64,000 bases of DNA from Bufo bufo. Lineage: Eukaryota; Chordata; Amphibia; Anura; Bufonidae. The notes under the pieces were generated by a model. It had not been told where the DNA came from. It searched no databases and worked only from the letters and a program-made list of their open reading frames with translations. This document shows positions 1 to 12,560 of the stretch, one piece after another. The stretch is from NCBI RefSeq assembly GCF_905171765.1, contig NC_053393.1, positions 63,891,371 through 63,955,370 on the forward strand, read 5' to 3'. How positions within the stretch are numbered: position 1 is the first letter of the stretch; every line of letters starts with the position of its first letter. A program made the translations under genes and the position numbers.

Positions 1-380
1 AATGGAGAGTAATCCGTTCAGGATGCATCAGGATGTCTTCAGTTCAGTCTTTTTGACTGATCAGGCTTTTCAGAAAACCGTAGCATGTTGTATTTTTACC
101 TCCGGCCAAAATTCTGGAACACTTTGACTGAGCGCCGGATCCGGCCTTTTTCCCATTGACTTGCATTAACGCCGGATCCGGCGCCGTGTGTTCCGTCAAA
201 CCGGATCCGGCTTTTGCATGTTAAACCCGAAAAATGTGAAAAAAAAGTTAAAGTCCATAAATGGCGGATCCGTTTTTTCCAATGCATTTTTTCATTGTGA
301 TCAAAATCCTCATCAGGATTCAAATGTAAACCATTTTCACACGTTTTTCCGGATCCGGCGGGCAGTTCCGGTTCCACAAT
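1..380. mobile_element. Partial Harbinger-like MITE
   Basis: Contains GGAGAGTAATCCGTTCAGGA and GATGCATCAGGATGTCTTCAG, also found in the MITEs at 13986-14739, 36910-37392 and 62599-63251. Truncated by the window start; the right end is not clear. Confidence 0.6.
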
Positions 381-415
381 AAGTGTCCAATATTAATGTG
401 CCTTTAAAGGGAGTA

Positions 416-957
416 CCGTATTTTTCGCCCCATAAGACGCACTTTTGCCCCTGTGTCTTATGGGGCGAATGCTACCATTTTACATCGCACACTGCGATAT
501 ATCAGCGGGGAGGGAACTTGCCGCGGGGCCTGTTGCAGTCACTGTACTCTTACACCGGGCCCCGCCGCTCACAGCAGTATTTCTAGTAATCACTACTCTG
601 GTAACAGTAATCCTTAATAAATTTAACAAAAGTTGCGCTCTCCCCTGTATCAGCACTTACTAACAAGCATCCGGAGCAGGCAGAGCGGCTGGCAGCGCTA
701 CGTCACTCACTGACGTCGCGTGCCTGCTCCTCCCACTTTATGAATAAAGCAGGCGGAGCAGGCGCGCGACGTCAGTGAGTGACGTAACGCTGCCAGCCGC
801 TCTGCCTGCTCCGGATCCACAGATCCCCCATAATAGTGTCATGCACAGACCACTATTAGTTCAAAACCCACCAAAAGCACACCCTTTGGTAAAAATATTT
901 TTTTCTTATTTTCCTCCTCAAAAACTTAGGTGCGTCTTATGGGGCGAAAAATACAGT
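416..957. mobile_element. TA-flanked non-autonomous DNA transposon
   Basis: Inverted ends CGTATTTTTCGCCCCATAAG at left (about 418) and the complement CTTATGGGGCGAAAAATAC at right, next to TA. The centre (about 668-815) is a second long palindrome, GAGCAGGC...GCCTGCTC, with paired GACGTCAGTGAGTGACGT. Probably Tc1/mariner-like by its TA flank; hAT not excluded. Confidence 0.65.
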
Positions 958-1066
958 AATTAACCTTAGCACCCAGGGCAGAATGAGCTTCATGACCCTG
1001 GGATGCTGTATTTGCTAATGTGCCCTTTGATCCTGGGTCTAGATCTTCTGGAACTTGAGACTTTTT

Positions 1067-1729
1067 GGCCTCTTTCACATGAGCGGGTTTTCTGTCCAGA
1101 TGTGATGCGTGTAGTGAACACATAGCATTCGGACTGAATCCTGATACATTGGTCTATGCACATGAGCATTGTCTTTCACACATTATTTCAGCGTTCAGGA
1201 AAAAACGCAGCATGTTCCATATTGTGCGTTTTTCTCGCATCTCTGGCTTCTTAGAAGTGAATGGGGCGGCATCAAAAATGGAAGGGATCAGGATGCAATG
1301 TGTTTTTCGCTGATGGTTGCTGGGAGATGTAATTTTAATTTTGTTTTGCACACAATTTCAATTAGTATTTTTCTGCCATTGCGTTCAGCATGTGCGTTTC
1401 TTCTGCCTTAATTGCATGCGTTTTTGCCGCGTGTGAAAAAAAAATCAAGAATAACAATCTACATCTCCCAGGAACTATCAGTGGAAAACACAATGCATCT
1501 GGACATCTTCCGTTTTTCACACAGGCCCCATTCACTTCTATGGAGCCAGGGTTGCGTGAAAAATGCACAATATAGAACATGCAGTGATTTTTCCTGAACG
1601 CAGAGATGATGCGTGAAAAAAAAAATATGCACAGACCCATTGAAGCGAATGGGCCAGGATTCAGTCCGGATGCTATGCATTCACTTAACGCATTGCATCC
1701 GGGTGGAAAACTCACTTGTGTGAAAGGCG
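1067..1729. mobile_element. Harbinger-like MITE
   Basis: Ends GGCCTCTTTCACATGAGCG and CTTGTGTGAAAGGCG, with TAA on the right but no matching base triplet on the left. The interior repeats GAAAAACGCA...CATGTTC and its inverse. Confidence 0.55.
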
Positions 1730-1999
1730 TAATACAGCAGCACATCGTTACGGTTTTACCCATTGTTCCCTCAGTGCTGCTCTTCTAGGTTTTCTTCCTT
1801 GTATAAAGGAGATCAGGCTGTATGGACAGAACGAGACATTGCATCAATTCAGTCACAGCTAAAATTTGCCTCTGTGGGGATTCTGTGGAGCCTCAGAGCT
1901 GGGAACTGATGAACGTCTTTGAAGGGAACACGAATTCAAGAATTTCACACTCCTCCTCGTAACCAAGCTCAGTGGAATGGGAGAGATACGGAATTGTTC

Positions 2000-3690
2000 T
2001 GATCCTGACCATGCATAAAATGTCACATTTAACATAAAAGCTGCTATTCTGATGGACGATACAATGTGCAGGAATAACTTAGAAGTTTTCTTAGGCATGA
2101 GGTAGATTGGAGCCATTAAAATGGCAGCATTAATCCTGTGTATAATATCTTTAGTGCGGCGTTCATTTTAATGATGTCTCTTGCATTGTTATTGTCCGAC
2201 TGAGATATTTTTAAAGACATTTCAATAAGGTACCAAGAACTCCTCAATGCAGCCACCACAAGGTGGAGCTCAGAGGCTTACAGGACACTGTTTTTTTTCA
2301 TTGAATTCAATGATAACAAAAATACATAGAAATCCGCAGCACTTGTCAATTAGTGAAAAAAATCTGGTCTTTTTATTCAACCAGCAGCATAACATTAGCG
2401 ACGTTTCGATCACCTCTGGTCTTTATCAAGCACATTCACTGTAGCTCAGCGGTGTATGTGACGAGAGATCAGTGACGTATTCAAAAATTAAATTCGTCTG
2501 GTTCGCCGAACTTCGACAAGAAATTCGATTAGTTACGAATGGAATTCCATTGTATAGAGCAGGTGCAATGACGAGTAACGGCGATCACGCCAACCCCTGT
2601 CATTTAACCCCTCAGATGCCGTTTTTAACGCAGATCGCAGCATCTGAGAGTCACCTTTAGCCTATCAGGGGGTTAATACAAAAAAATATATACACTCACC
2701 TCATCCATTTGATTGCGGAGAGGCCTACGCAGCCATCTTGATTGAAGAAAACATGCCAATACTTGAGCGCGCTGACATCACTACGCTGGCCCAGTGCGTG
2801 CGAGAATTGGACTGCTTTCTTCAATTAAGATGGCCGCGACGGACTCTCCACCATCAAATGGATGAGGTATGTATTTATTTATTTTTTACAGCCATTTCAG
2901 GAAAAATGTACTTGTTACCACAGAAAATTTGTGGCAAATCGACTGGTTTACACTGATGACCTATCCCTTTAAGTTACATGCAGATGATCAGTAATTGAGG
3001 CAGTGCTGTGTGTTCCTGCATAGAAAGGTGAAGAAAGAGCTGCGTCCTAAGAATGAATTTTACTCTGTTTTATGGCCACAATATGACCACAATATCAATC
3101 TTCCGTGGAATAATCTGACCTGAAATAAGATCACTATGAAGTGTTCAAGAGAAGTTGACCCATGTAGCATATTGGGGTCACAGGAGAGTGGCGTTATAGA
3201 ACTCTGATAATGGTGCATAGGGTTAGACCTAGTGCTGGGTCACATACTTTACTGTAGTAGTTGTAGGACAACGATTCACTCAAAGTCTGCTTTAGTGTTC
3301 CTTCATGGGATTCAACTGGCAAGACCGCAAAGCAAGACATCTTCAGATTTCCTTTATTTGGCAGAACAATCTATGTCAATATCAGGCTGCAGATGCCTCA
3401 GGCTCTTAGACAGGAACGAGACCATCTCATCTCATAGATAACTTGTCTTTGTTACCATCTGATAGGAATTTGGTATTTGGCACAAGGCTAGATCGGATTA
3501 GGAACAGAACAATTTATCTTACTGAGAAAATGAAAGAGCCTGCTCCGTGATGAAGTTACTTTTGCTGCCAGGCAGTCTCTCAGGTAGATCTGCGGCAACT
3601 TTTTATCAAATCAAGCCACTGAAAACTATTGAAATTCAAGGTGATCCAAGTTTAGCCTTAAAAACGGGTCATCCCAAAACTTTATAACTT
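2000..3690. other. Intergenic, no gene seen
   Basis: No coding exon or RNA gene recognised. About 2695-2870 holds an inverted pair around CCTCATCCATTTGAT...ATCAAATGGATGAGG, with GCCATCTTGATTGAAGAAA and its partner TTCTTCAATTAAGATGGCCG, a MITE-like hairpin. Confidence 0.5.
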
Positions 3691-3896
3691 TAGAAAATAG
3701 TCTAACATGCCCAAATAGACTTGTTTTTTTCTTCTTCCAGTCTGCTATCTTGACTCTGTGTGGTCCTGCACGACCATCGACCACCGCTTCACACTAGAAA
3801 ACTACATTGTCCTGCAGCTAGACCCAGTACTACTGAGCTAGGGCAGGCACATACTCCCTCTGCAGTCAGGTGTGCTGTTTGTCCCCTAAGCATATC

Positions 3897-4887
3897 AGCT
3901 TAAGCACGGCCTGTTGACGCTTCCCCACTGCTTCCAGCTACCGACTGATGGCTGACTGGTGCTGCAAGAGGATAATTCTGAGGTGGAAGTGGAGAAGGAG
4001 AAGTGGGGGTTGGAGCCACTAAAGTAGGTGGTGGCGGAAACCCTGATGGAATTAGGGCCCGCAATCCTTGGCATCGGTAGCACCTGTGCCATCCCAAGGT
4101 ACGACTCGTTCCCGGCCTCCACAATGTTCACCCAGTGTGCCGTCAGGGAAATGTAGCGTCCCTGGTCAGGCCTCAGTGTCCACAAGCCTAAATGGCAACA
4201 TTTCCAGTAATTTGGAAAGTTGCACATTTAGTGCTATGGCCTGTGGGTGGGTGACTGGGTATTTGCGATTGCGTTCAAATGCCTGGGGTAAGGACATTTG
4301 TACGCTGCGCTGGGACACGGAAGTGGATGTGGTCGCTGATTGTGCTTGCAAAGGTCCAGGTGCAGGGCGAGAGGCATCCGGGCCTGCGCCTTCGACAGGG
4401 ATTTGGCCAGCACCTAACACAGGGGAAGAAGAGGCAGTGGTGTGACCCGCAGACACAGATTGTGGACCCAGGTGTTCGGCCCACCTATTATGGTGCTTTG
4501 ATGCCATGTGGTGTTCATGCCCCTGCTCATTTTTCTATGGCACAGGTAGCAAATTGCAATTCTTTCGTCATCCACACTTTTCTCAAAAAACTGCCAGACT
4601 GCGGAACACCTACCCCTTGGCAAGGGAGATTTCCGCAAAGGTGTGATCCGGGGAACAGTTGCGGGTCTGTTTGGTGTGGCTCGCCTTCTCCCTTTTGCCA
4701 CCCCACTGCCTCTTCCAGCCTGTTGCGGTGCTGTGGATCCCTCCCCCTCTGTACTGCTGTCTTCGCTCGGCTTGCCACCTTCCCAGGTTGGGTCAGTGAC
4801 TTCATCGTCCACCACCTCCTCTTCCACTTCCTCACTCTGCTCATCCTCCTGACTTGTTGACCTAACAACAATCTCAGTTATTGACAA
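3897..4887 (-). pseudogene. Decayed hAT transposase, BED-finger N-terminal part
   Basis: Starts MSITEIVVRSTSQEDEQSEE, an acidic linker, then a BED zinc finger: W98..., IAICYLCHRK with C113 and C116, then in a shifted frame LHRHMASKHHNRW near 4500-4515. It continues SLPQAFERNRKYPVTHPQAI and GRYISLTAHWVNIVEAGNES, blocks found in hAT transposases of ZBED type. Frameshifts near 4500 and 4150, and loss of the RNase H-like catalytic core and dimerisation domain, make it a fragment. Confidence 0.8.
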
Positions 4888-5504
4888 CTGTGTCTAGTCC
4901 TCATCATCAACCTCTTGAGACACTAATTGCCATTCCCCACCGTCATCTTCTTGTGACTGTGGATGCTCAAGAGTTTGGGAATCAGGGCTTGTCGAGATGC
5001 CCAAATGAACAAATTGCGCTGAAAAGAGCTCCTTGGAATATCCGAGTGTGGGATCACTTGTTTGTCAAGACTCTCCATGGTGGGAGGAAGGCGGGTGAGG
5101 GTGAGGATTGTGTTGACCAGACTCTTGGCTACTGAGACTGGACTTGGTGGAAGACAGGGTGGTGCTTAACCAACTGGAAGCATTATCTGCTGCAATCCAA
5201 CCGACCACCTGGTCGCACTGGTCTGACTTCGAGAGCATTGTCCTGCACCGCCCTGCAAACTAGGACATGAAGCTAGGTATCGTGGATGATTGTTTTTCTT
5301 GTGTTCTGGCAGCAGTTTCAACGTGCCCAGTGCCACAGCCTCTGCGTGCACCATCAGCATCACAGCCACTTTCCTGTCCCTTACTGCTCACCTTCTTCAT
5401 ATTAAATGCTATATATGCTTGAAAATTATGTCACACGTACAGTAGTGTAGGATTTGTAAGTGTATGCACCAAAAAAAAAAAAGAAAAAAAAAGGTATTTG
5501 GGAA

Positions 5505-5850
5505 GTGGAAATGTCACACAGGAGATATCCCGCAGATAATGTCAATGCTGTCACCAGCAGCTAATTAAAAAATTACAGGGAATGTCACAGGTATTTTGGA
5601 TGTGGAAACATTACACAGGAGATGTACCCAAGGTAATGTCACTGTCCGCAGCAGACACCGTCTACGGAAAAAGTACACTGGATGTCACTGATATTTTTCG
5701 GATATGCACACGTTACACAGGAGATGTACAGCAGATAATGTCGCTGTCTGCAGCGGACACCGTCTAATGAAATAGTACACTGGATGTCAGATATTTTTGG
5801 GATGCGCACACGTTACACAGGAGATGTCGCTGTCTGCAGCAGCCTAACTA
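5505..5850. repeat. Degenerate tandem repeat, unit about 110 bases
   Basis: Four modules share TACACAGGAGATGT, then AATGTC(G/A)CTGTC(T/C)GCAG and TACACTGGATGTCA. They lie in the 5' region of the hAT remnant. Confidence 0.7.
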
Positions 5851-6344
5851 TTGCATGCTATTTAGCGCAGGATGCACTAAAAATAGATATTGCTGCTGCT
5901 GCTACATACAAGTCCTTAAAAGGACTTTTGGGTCTCTGACAAGTTTTTAAACTTACAAAAAAAAAAAATTCACTCCCTACACTATCTTTCCCTTCTTCAG
6001 CACATCTCTCCCTGACTAAGACTGAGCCGAACCACGTGTCATCAGGTGCTATATACCACCCGATGACGCGTTCCGGCCAGCCAATTACTGTAATGCCAGG
6101 AGCCAACATGGCTACGGCATAACAGTGAAGGGCAGTACTTACCTGCACGTTTATTGGCTGCGTAGCAGCCAACAAACGTGCGGGGAGGAGACTCGTGTTC
6201 AGCCGAGCATGCTCGATCAACACTAATGTCCAGTTCAATGTCACATGCACAACTGCAGCCATTCATGGGCCTCAGTGGTCACGTACCCCTTAGAGACACA
6301 TCACCACTGAAGCCACTTAAAGAACCTTTGGTGATGTTGTTAAA

Positions 6345-7025
6345 GTAGCCCTAAATTAGAGCATTTTTAGATGTACTCTGGTTTTCCAAATCAATGTACC
6401 CCCAGGGGGTTAATATCCACACGTGGTTGAGAGACTGGACACAAACAGAAGCTGGTCAAAGCAATCTCTAATTTATTACAGAAAGTAAGTGGTATATGTA
6501 TCTTCAGAAAAGGGCAGTACTTTCTGAGGCCCAGGCATTATTTAATTGGCTCAAAAGGAAGAAGAGATAAGAGAGAGGAGATAGCACCCTGGCATCTGCG
6601 CACTACTTTGGAATGTGAACTAATGTAAACATCTGGTTATCGTCGCCATTTTGTAATGGCGTTTATCCTAACAATAATACTGCATACGTCATATGTGACA
6701 CTTCAAGGAGGTGCTTCTCTATAGGCAGTGTATAATATATACATATCATCAAGTCATATGATTGGCTTATGCATTCCTCCACAATCTATACACCTGTACA
6801 AAGATGAGAAAACAGACACTTCCCACAGCACAGCTCTTTGCCCTGCCCCCCCCTCTCTTCTCCAGTCTTGAAACAAAGAGGGGGGTGGGAGGCACTTGAA
6901 GAAAAAGTTAACTCATTACAGTCCTAGAGATACAAAAAATATAGAATAAAAATCACACATCTCTAACAGTGTTAATTTTCCATATCTATGTAAAAATAAA
7001 ACCCTGAAGTTTTTACACTGACAAC
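6345..7025. other. Intergenic, no gene seen
   Basis: AT-rich unique-looking sequence with a polypyrimidine/polypurine stretch near 6845-6890. Nothing coding was recognised. Confidence 0.4.
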
Positions 7026-7341
7026 TTAAAGGGATATTCCGGTTGTTAGGGAATAACTATTAGATTGGATCGGAACCATTACATCGGATTAAATCACAAG
7101 ATTCGGGGCCCCCGTACCCACTGCAATGAACGGTGTGGCCGGTCGGGCATAGGCCCTGCCAAGCTCTGTACTTATCTATCTCTGGAACTCCATAGTAATG
7201 AATAGAGCGGCCATGTGCGACCAGCCGCTCTGTTTATTTCAGGAGGCTGCAGGGGAACAAGGCCCTCGTTCTTGTGATCGGTGGGGGTCCCAGCGATAGG
7301 ACCCCTACTAATCTTATATAACAAGCGGAATACCCCTTTAA
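7026..7341. mobile_element. T2-like MITE
   Basis: TTAAAGGGATATTCCGG at left and CGGAATACCCCTTTAA at right, each including TTAA. Confidence 0.85.
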
Positions 7342-7972
7342 GCCTCACAATTGATACTTCCTGTTCTGTAGAGATGCGTTTTCAACAGTAACCCCTTCAG
7401 AGCCAGTACAACGACCTCTGCACAGGTCACAGAGCATGCCTAGAAGACTCTCCCCTAGAAGTCAATGAGGTCATCTATCTATGGCCCATAGTGGCTGTCA
7501 TAAAGAGTCTCTGTAGGGCCTCATTCACACAACCGTATGTTTGGTCCACATCGGATGCGGACCTATTCATTTCAAAAGGGTCGTAAGCCCACTGTGTGCT
7601 GTCCGCATCCGCATGTCTATTCTGTGGCCCCCCTAAAAAAGATAGAACATGCCCTATTCTAAGGATAGGACATTTCTACAGAAGTTAAAAAATAAATGCT
7701 GCCATGCACTCAGCAGATTTTTCTCCATTTCTGCACCAAATCCAATGTATTACTTCCAGATTTTGATCTCTTTGCATATGCTCCCTAAAAATCCACACAA
7801 ACAGTTGACATGCTGTGGATTTAAAAATCTGCACGGCAGGTCAATGTCTGAACAAAAAAAGTATGCAGTGTTCAAGAGACTTGTCAAATCTTTCACTTTG
7901 CTGGTACTGTACTACAGTGCAGTTTTTTTTTTAACTGAAAAACCGAGCATAAACCTGCTCATGCGCAGGTAG

Positions 7973-9530
7973 CCTAAGGGCATTTACCCACACAGGATGG
8001 AAATGAAAATCTGTATTAAATAGCCAGATGTGGCAGATAATTGTCGGGAGAGAAGCGTTCCCTGTATTGCGCTGTCCAGCCTCTCTGGGGGGTGCATTTC
8101 TCCTGTAACTGGGGCTACTATGTCAGCCCCAGTTACAGGAGAAATCAATAGTAAAAAAATTAATAAAAAAAAAAAAAAAGGGAAGTAAATGTTCCCCAGA
8201 GGTCTTGTATGACCTTATGGGGGCGAAAAGTGTAAAAAAAAAAAAAAAAAAAATTAAATTTTTTTTTTTTAAGTCAAAAAAAGCTTTTTTTGTCACCTTA
8301 CATGACAAAGTGCAACACCAAGTGATCAAAAAGGCGTATGTCCCACAAAATGGTACCAATAAAATGGTGACCTCATCCCACAAAAAATGAGCCCCTACAT
8401 AAGAAAATCTCTAAAAAAAAAACAAATACAAAACAAAAAAAAAAAAACTATAGCTCTCAGAACATGGACACATTAAAACATAATTTTTGTTTCAAAAATG
8501 CTATTGCGTAAAACTTTAATAAATAAGAAAAAAGTATACATATTCGGTATCGCCACGTCCGTAACAATCTGCTCTATAAAAAGGTCACTAGACTGAACCC
8601 CTCAGGTGAACGCTGTAAAAATAAATAAATAAAAACTGTGCTAAAAGAACCAATTTTTTGGTCACCTTGCCCCATTAAGTGTTATAATGAATGATTAAAA
8701 AATCATATGTACCCAAAAATAGTACCAATAAAACTGGCACCTTATCCTCTAGTGGAGTTCCTTTTCTTCTGCGCCCTGCCTACAGCAGTTTATGACCACA
8801 TGTGGGGTGTTTCTGTAAACCGCAGAATCTGGGTAATAAATATTGAGTTTTGTTTGGCTGTTAACCATCGATGCGTTAAAGAAAAAATTGGATTAAAATG
8901 GAAAATCTGCCAAAAAAGTGAATTTAAAAAATTTGATCTCCATTTTCCTTTAATTCTTGTGGAACGCCTAAAGGGTTAGCAAAGTTTGTAAAATCGGTTT
9001 TAAGTAACTTGAGGGGTGTAGTTTCTACAATGGGGTCATTTATGGGGGGTATCCACTATGTAGGCCCCACAAAGTGATTTCAGACCTGAACTGGTCCTTA
9101 AAAAGTGGGTTTTGGCAATTTTCTTGCAATTTGAAGAATTGCTTCTAAACTTCGAAGCCTTCTAACGTCCTAAAAAAATAAAATGAAATTTCCAAAATGA
9201 TGCCAACATAAAGTAGACATATGGGGAATGTTAAGTAATAAATATTTTATGAGTTATCACTTTCTGTTTTAAAAGCAGAGAAATAGAAATTTAGAAAATT
9301 GCAAATTTTTCTAAATTTTTGGTAAATTTCGGATTTTTCCATAAATAAAGGTGAAATATATTGACTCAAGTTTATGACTATCACGAAGTACAATGTGTCA
9401 CGAGAAAATCTCTGAATGACTTGGATAAGTAAAGGCGTTCCAAAGTTATTACCACAAAGTGAGATATGTCAGTTTTGCAAAATTAGGCCTGGTCAGGAAG
9501 GGGGCAAATGGCCCAGATGGGAAGTGGTTA
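7973..9530. repeat. Low-complexity interspersed repeat, class unknown
   Basis: AT-rich with A and T homopolymers and phrases such as GTACCAATAAAA(C/A)TGG and TTGAGGGGTGTAGTTTCTAC that I associate with abundant frog repeats. Ends with GGCCCAGATGGGAAGTGGTTAAAG. No long frame or inverted termini seen. Confidence 0.5.
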
Positions 9531-9937
9531 AAGACCATGTACAATTTTTGTTCAGGATTGCATTTTACTCATTTTTGGCTAAAAATCAGATTTTCAATTG
9601 GCCTTTATTAAAAACTAGTTGAAGGACTCGGCTTCGCATGGGTATATTTAATGTATTTAATTTAATTTAATGTTTGTGTGTGTCGTTAAAAGCTAGAGAG
9701 TATTCACTATAACAGTGACCTCCACTGCATCGCACCCCCTTAACTTTGACCTTCACAGCAGCCTGCCCCTTCAACAGTGAGTTCCACAGCACCCCACCCC
9801 CTTGACAGTGACCTCCACAGGGGCCCTCCCTCTTGACAGTGACCTCTACAGCACCCACCCCTTAACACTGACCATAGGTTACAGTCCCCTTAACTGTGAC
9901 CTCCACCATTCCCTGCCCCTTTAACAGTGACTGCCAC

Positions 9938-11132
9938 TAGGGCTGCAGCTATTGATTATTTTAGTAATCAAGTATTCCATCGATTAATCCAACAATGAAT
10001 CTAGTACACTCTAAGAATAAAATTAATTAAAAGAACATTTTCCTTTATAAAACCTCATCAGCCCACTCCATGCCATCAGCTCCCCCCCCCAGTGCCATCA
10101 TGTCTCCCAGTGCCATCAGCCCCTCAGTGCCATCATCCCCTCAGTGCCATCATGTCTCCCAGTGCCATCAGCCCCTCAATGCCATGTCTCCCAGTGCCTT
10201 AAGCCCCTCAATGCCATGTCTCCCAGTGCCATCAGCCCCTCAATGCCATGTCTCCCAGTGCCATCAGCCCCTCAATGCCATGTCTCCCAGTGCCATCAGC
10301 CCCTCAATGCCATGTCTCCCAGTGCCATCAGCCCCTCAATGCCATGTCTCCCAGTGCCATCAGCCCCTCAATGCCATGTCTCCCAGTGCCATCAGCCCCT
10401 CAATGCCATGTCTCCCAGTGCCATCAGCCCCTCCATGCCATGTCTCCCAGTGCCATCAGCCCCTCCATGCCATGTCTCCCAGTGCCAGCAGCCCCTCCAT
10501 GCCATGTCCCCCAGTGCCAGCAGCCCCTCCATGCCATGTCCCCCAGTGCCAGCAGCCCCTCCATGCCATGTCCCCCAGTGCCAGCAGCCCCTCCATGCCA
10601 TGTCCCCCAATGCCATAAGCCCCTCCATGCCATCATGTCCCGCACTCCACCAGTGCCATCAGATCAGCCCCTACATTGCCATGTATGTCCCGTCCCACTC
10701 CCCTAGCCCCTCCATGCCATTGCCTTGTATGTCCCCCAGCGTCATCAGCCCCTTCAAATCACGGGTGCCCCACAACCCCGCCACCCCCCTTCCACCACCA
10801 GCAGATTCAGGCCACTGCTAATGAGAATACTTACCTTTCCTGGCGTGCACAGCGGACATGGAGTCCGCAGGAGAAGGACCACGTCGTCTATCGTCTTCTT
10901 CCCAGCATGCACTAGGTTGGACCAGCGTTAGGCAGCGCGCTAACGATGTGTGCACGCAAGGCCCTGGTCAGTGCAGCGCGGTGCCAATGGGAGACCATGA
11001 AGCAGTGAGTGATAGCCAGCTTTACGTCACTCATGGTCCATGGTTACATGCTTAAAACAAATCCTCGATGCAGGGAAATTGCATTGAGGATTTTTTTTGT
11101 ATCAATTACATTGCGTAATCGTTGCAGCCCTA
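9938..11132. mobile_element. hAT-like non-autonomous element inside the Helitron
   Basis: Exact 8-bp duplication ACTGCCAC at 9930-9937 and 11133-11140. Ends TAGGGCTGCAG and TTGCAGCCCTA with subterminal ATTACG/AATCG blocks. Carries a 32-bp minisatellite. Confidence 0.88.
10080..10640. repeat. 32-bp minisatellite
   Basis: Head-to-tail units of TCTCCCAGTGCCATCAGCCC followed by CTCAATGCCATG, about 17 copies. They drift to CCCCCAGTGCCAGCAG variants towards the right. The unit is not a multiple of three and lacks stops, so every frame stays open; none is a gene. Confidence 0.95.
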
Positions 11133-12560
11133 ACTGCCACAGTACCCCATATCCTTAACAGTGATTTCCACAACACCCCGCCCCCTTAAGTGGCCTCTAC
11201 AGCAATCTGCCCCTTAAAACTGACCTCCACAGCAGCCTGCCCCTAGGGTGGCCAGAGGTCCGGTTTTAGGCCGGACAGTCAGGCTTTCAGACTCAGTCTG
11301 GCACAGGGCCTGGATGGACACAGTGATTTCCTTTTGAACAGCTCACTCTCAGACAGCAGCACTGTGCTGCAAGTGTGAGCTGCAGGGAGAAAGTCACCCT
11401 ACCTGCCCCCTTGAATGATATGCACAGCACTCCACTCCCTTAATGTCATCCACAGCACCCTGCCCCTTTAAAGCTGACCTACAGCAGTGAAGAAAAATGG
11501 CTGGGTTGTTATGGAAACCTAGTGTAAAACTGTGTATGTGAAAACTAAGGGCCTGCGAGCTTCTATTGGCTGATAAGGGACATGTGACAGTGTGTATGGC
11601 AGGCTTCTATTGGCTAATGTATTTTTTGGGAATCTCAGGAACTAGAAAGCCGAGACCCGGTCTAAAACCGGATGTACCTGTGTGCCAAATTTCGTGATTG
11701 TAAGTGCAACAGTGCGGATTCCTTTAGTGGACATACACACAGACACTCATCTTTATATATTAGATACTGAGCTGTTCTGTCAAAGGGTAAACTGTTTTTT
11801 CTAGCTGTGCAACTGGTACTATCACTTTTTACGGGTCATCTAATAAACCTCATCTCTAAGCTACTAAGAGGTCAAACACTTATTTAAGCCACATTCTTAT
11901 CAGTAAGATAAGAACTGAGCTATGATGAGTGTTTTTAATGTCAGAGAGCAGAGATAAGGAGGTCCTCAACTCCCCAACTGATGTAATATAGAAAATCCAG
12001 AGGCTGCTACTAGAGCATCTCATGTACACAAAAAGGGTCCATATTTTTTTTTAAGACCAATTGAAAAAAGTTTAGTGCAAAATGAGTACAATGAAATAAA
12101 ATATAAAATTGCCCCCAAAGTTGTACATAGCCTTTAAAAGGGAACCTGTCACCTCTACTATGCTACACTCACTGAGCGTTTCTAAATGTAATTTATATGT
12201 TTAGGGTAACACAATGAATTCATTTGCAGACAAATTCAATAAGTACAGGTTCTTCTAAAAAAATTAGCATATTGTGATAAAGTTCATTATTTTCTGTAAT
12301 GTACTGATAAACATTAGACTCATATATTTTAGATTCATTACACACAACTGAAGTAGTTCAAGCCTTTTCTTGTTTTAATATTGATGATTTTGGCATACAG
12401 CTCATGAAAACCCAAAATTCCTATCAAAATTAGCATATCATGAAAAGGTTCTCTAAACGAGCTATTAACCTAATCATCTGAATCAACTAATTAACTCTAA
12501 ACACCTGCAAAAGATTCCTGAGGCTTTTAAAAATTCCCAGCCTGGTTCATTACTCAAAAT

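Larger units (their letters stand above)
3700..6340 (-). mobile_element. hAT-like element remnant around the BED transposase
   Basis: The transposase piece is followed on its 5' side by about 1.4 kb of non-coding sequence. This contains tandem modules (5500-5850) and a CTGCTGCTGCTACATACAAG tract, then CG-rich sequence to about 6280. Ends were not resolved; limits are approximate. Confidence 0.4.
9615..11764 (-). mobile_element. Non-autonomous Helitron
   Basis: Read on the minus strand it begins TCTAATATATAAAGATGAG (from 11764) and ends CTAG (9618-9615), preceded by a degenerate hairpin GCGAAGCCGAGTCC. Flanks are A on the 5' side and T on the 3' side, the A^T insertion rule of Helitrons, with no target duplication. 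It carries a tandem repeat of about 36 bases (CAGTGACCTCCACAGCACCC) at both sides of a later hAT insertion. No Rep or helicase coding was seen. Confidence 0.75.

Noticed and set aside
10180..10620. CRISPR-like array of regular 32-base repeats
   Set aside because: There are no unique spacers; units are directly head to tail in a eukaryotic transposon.
10070..10821. Open frames of 150-225 codons, proline/serine-rich
   Set aside because: They are translations of the 32-bp minisatellite in several frames; no splice or codon signal supports a gene.
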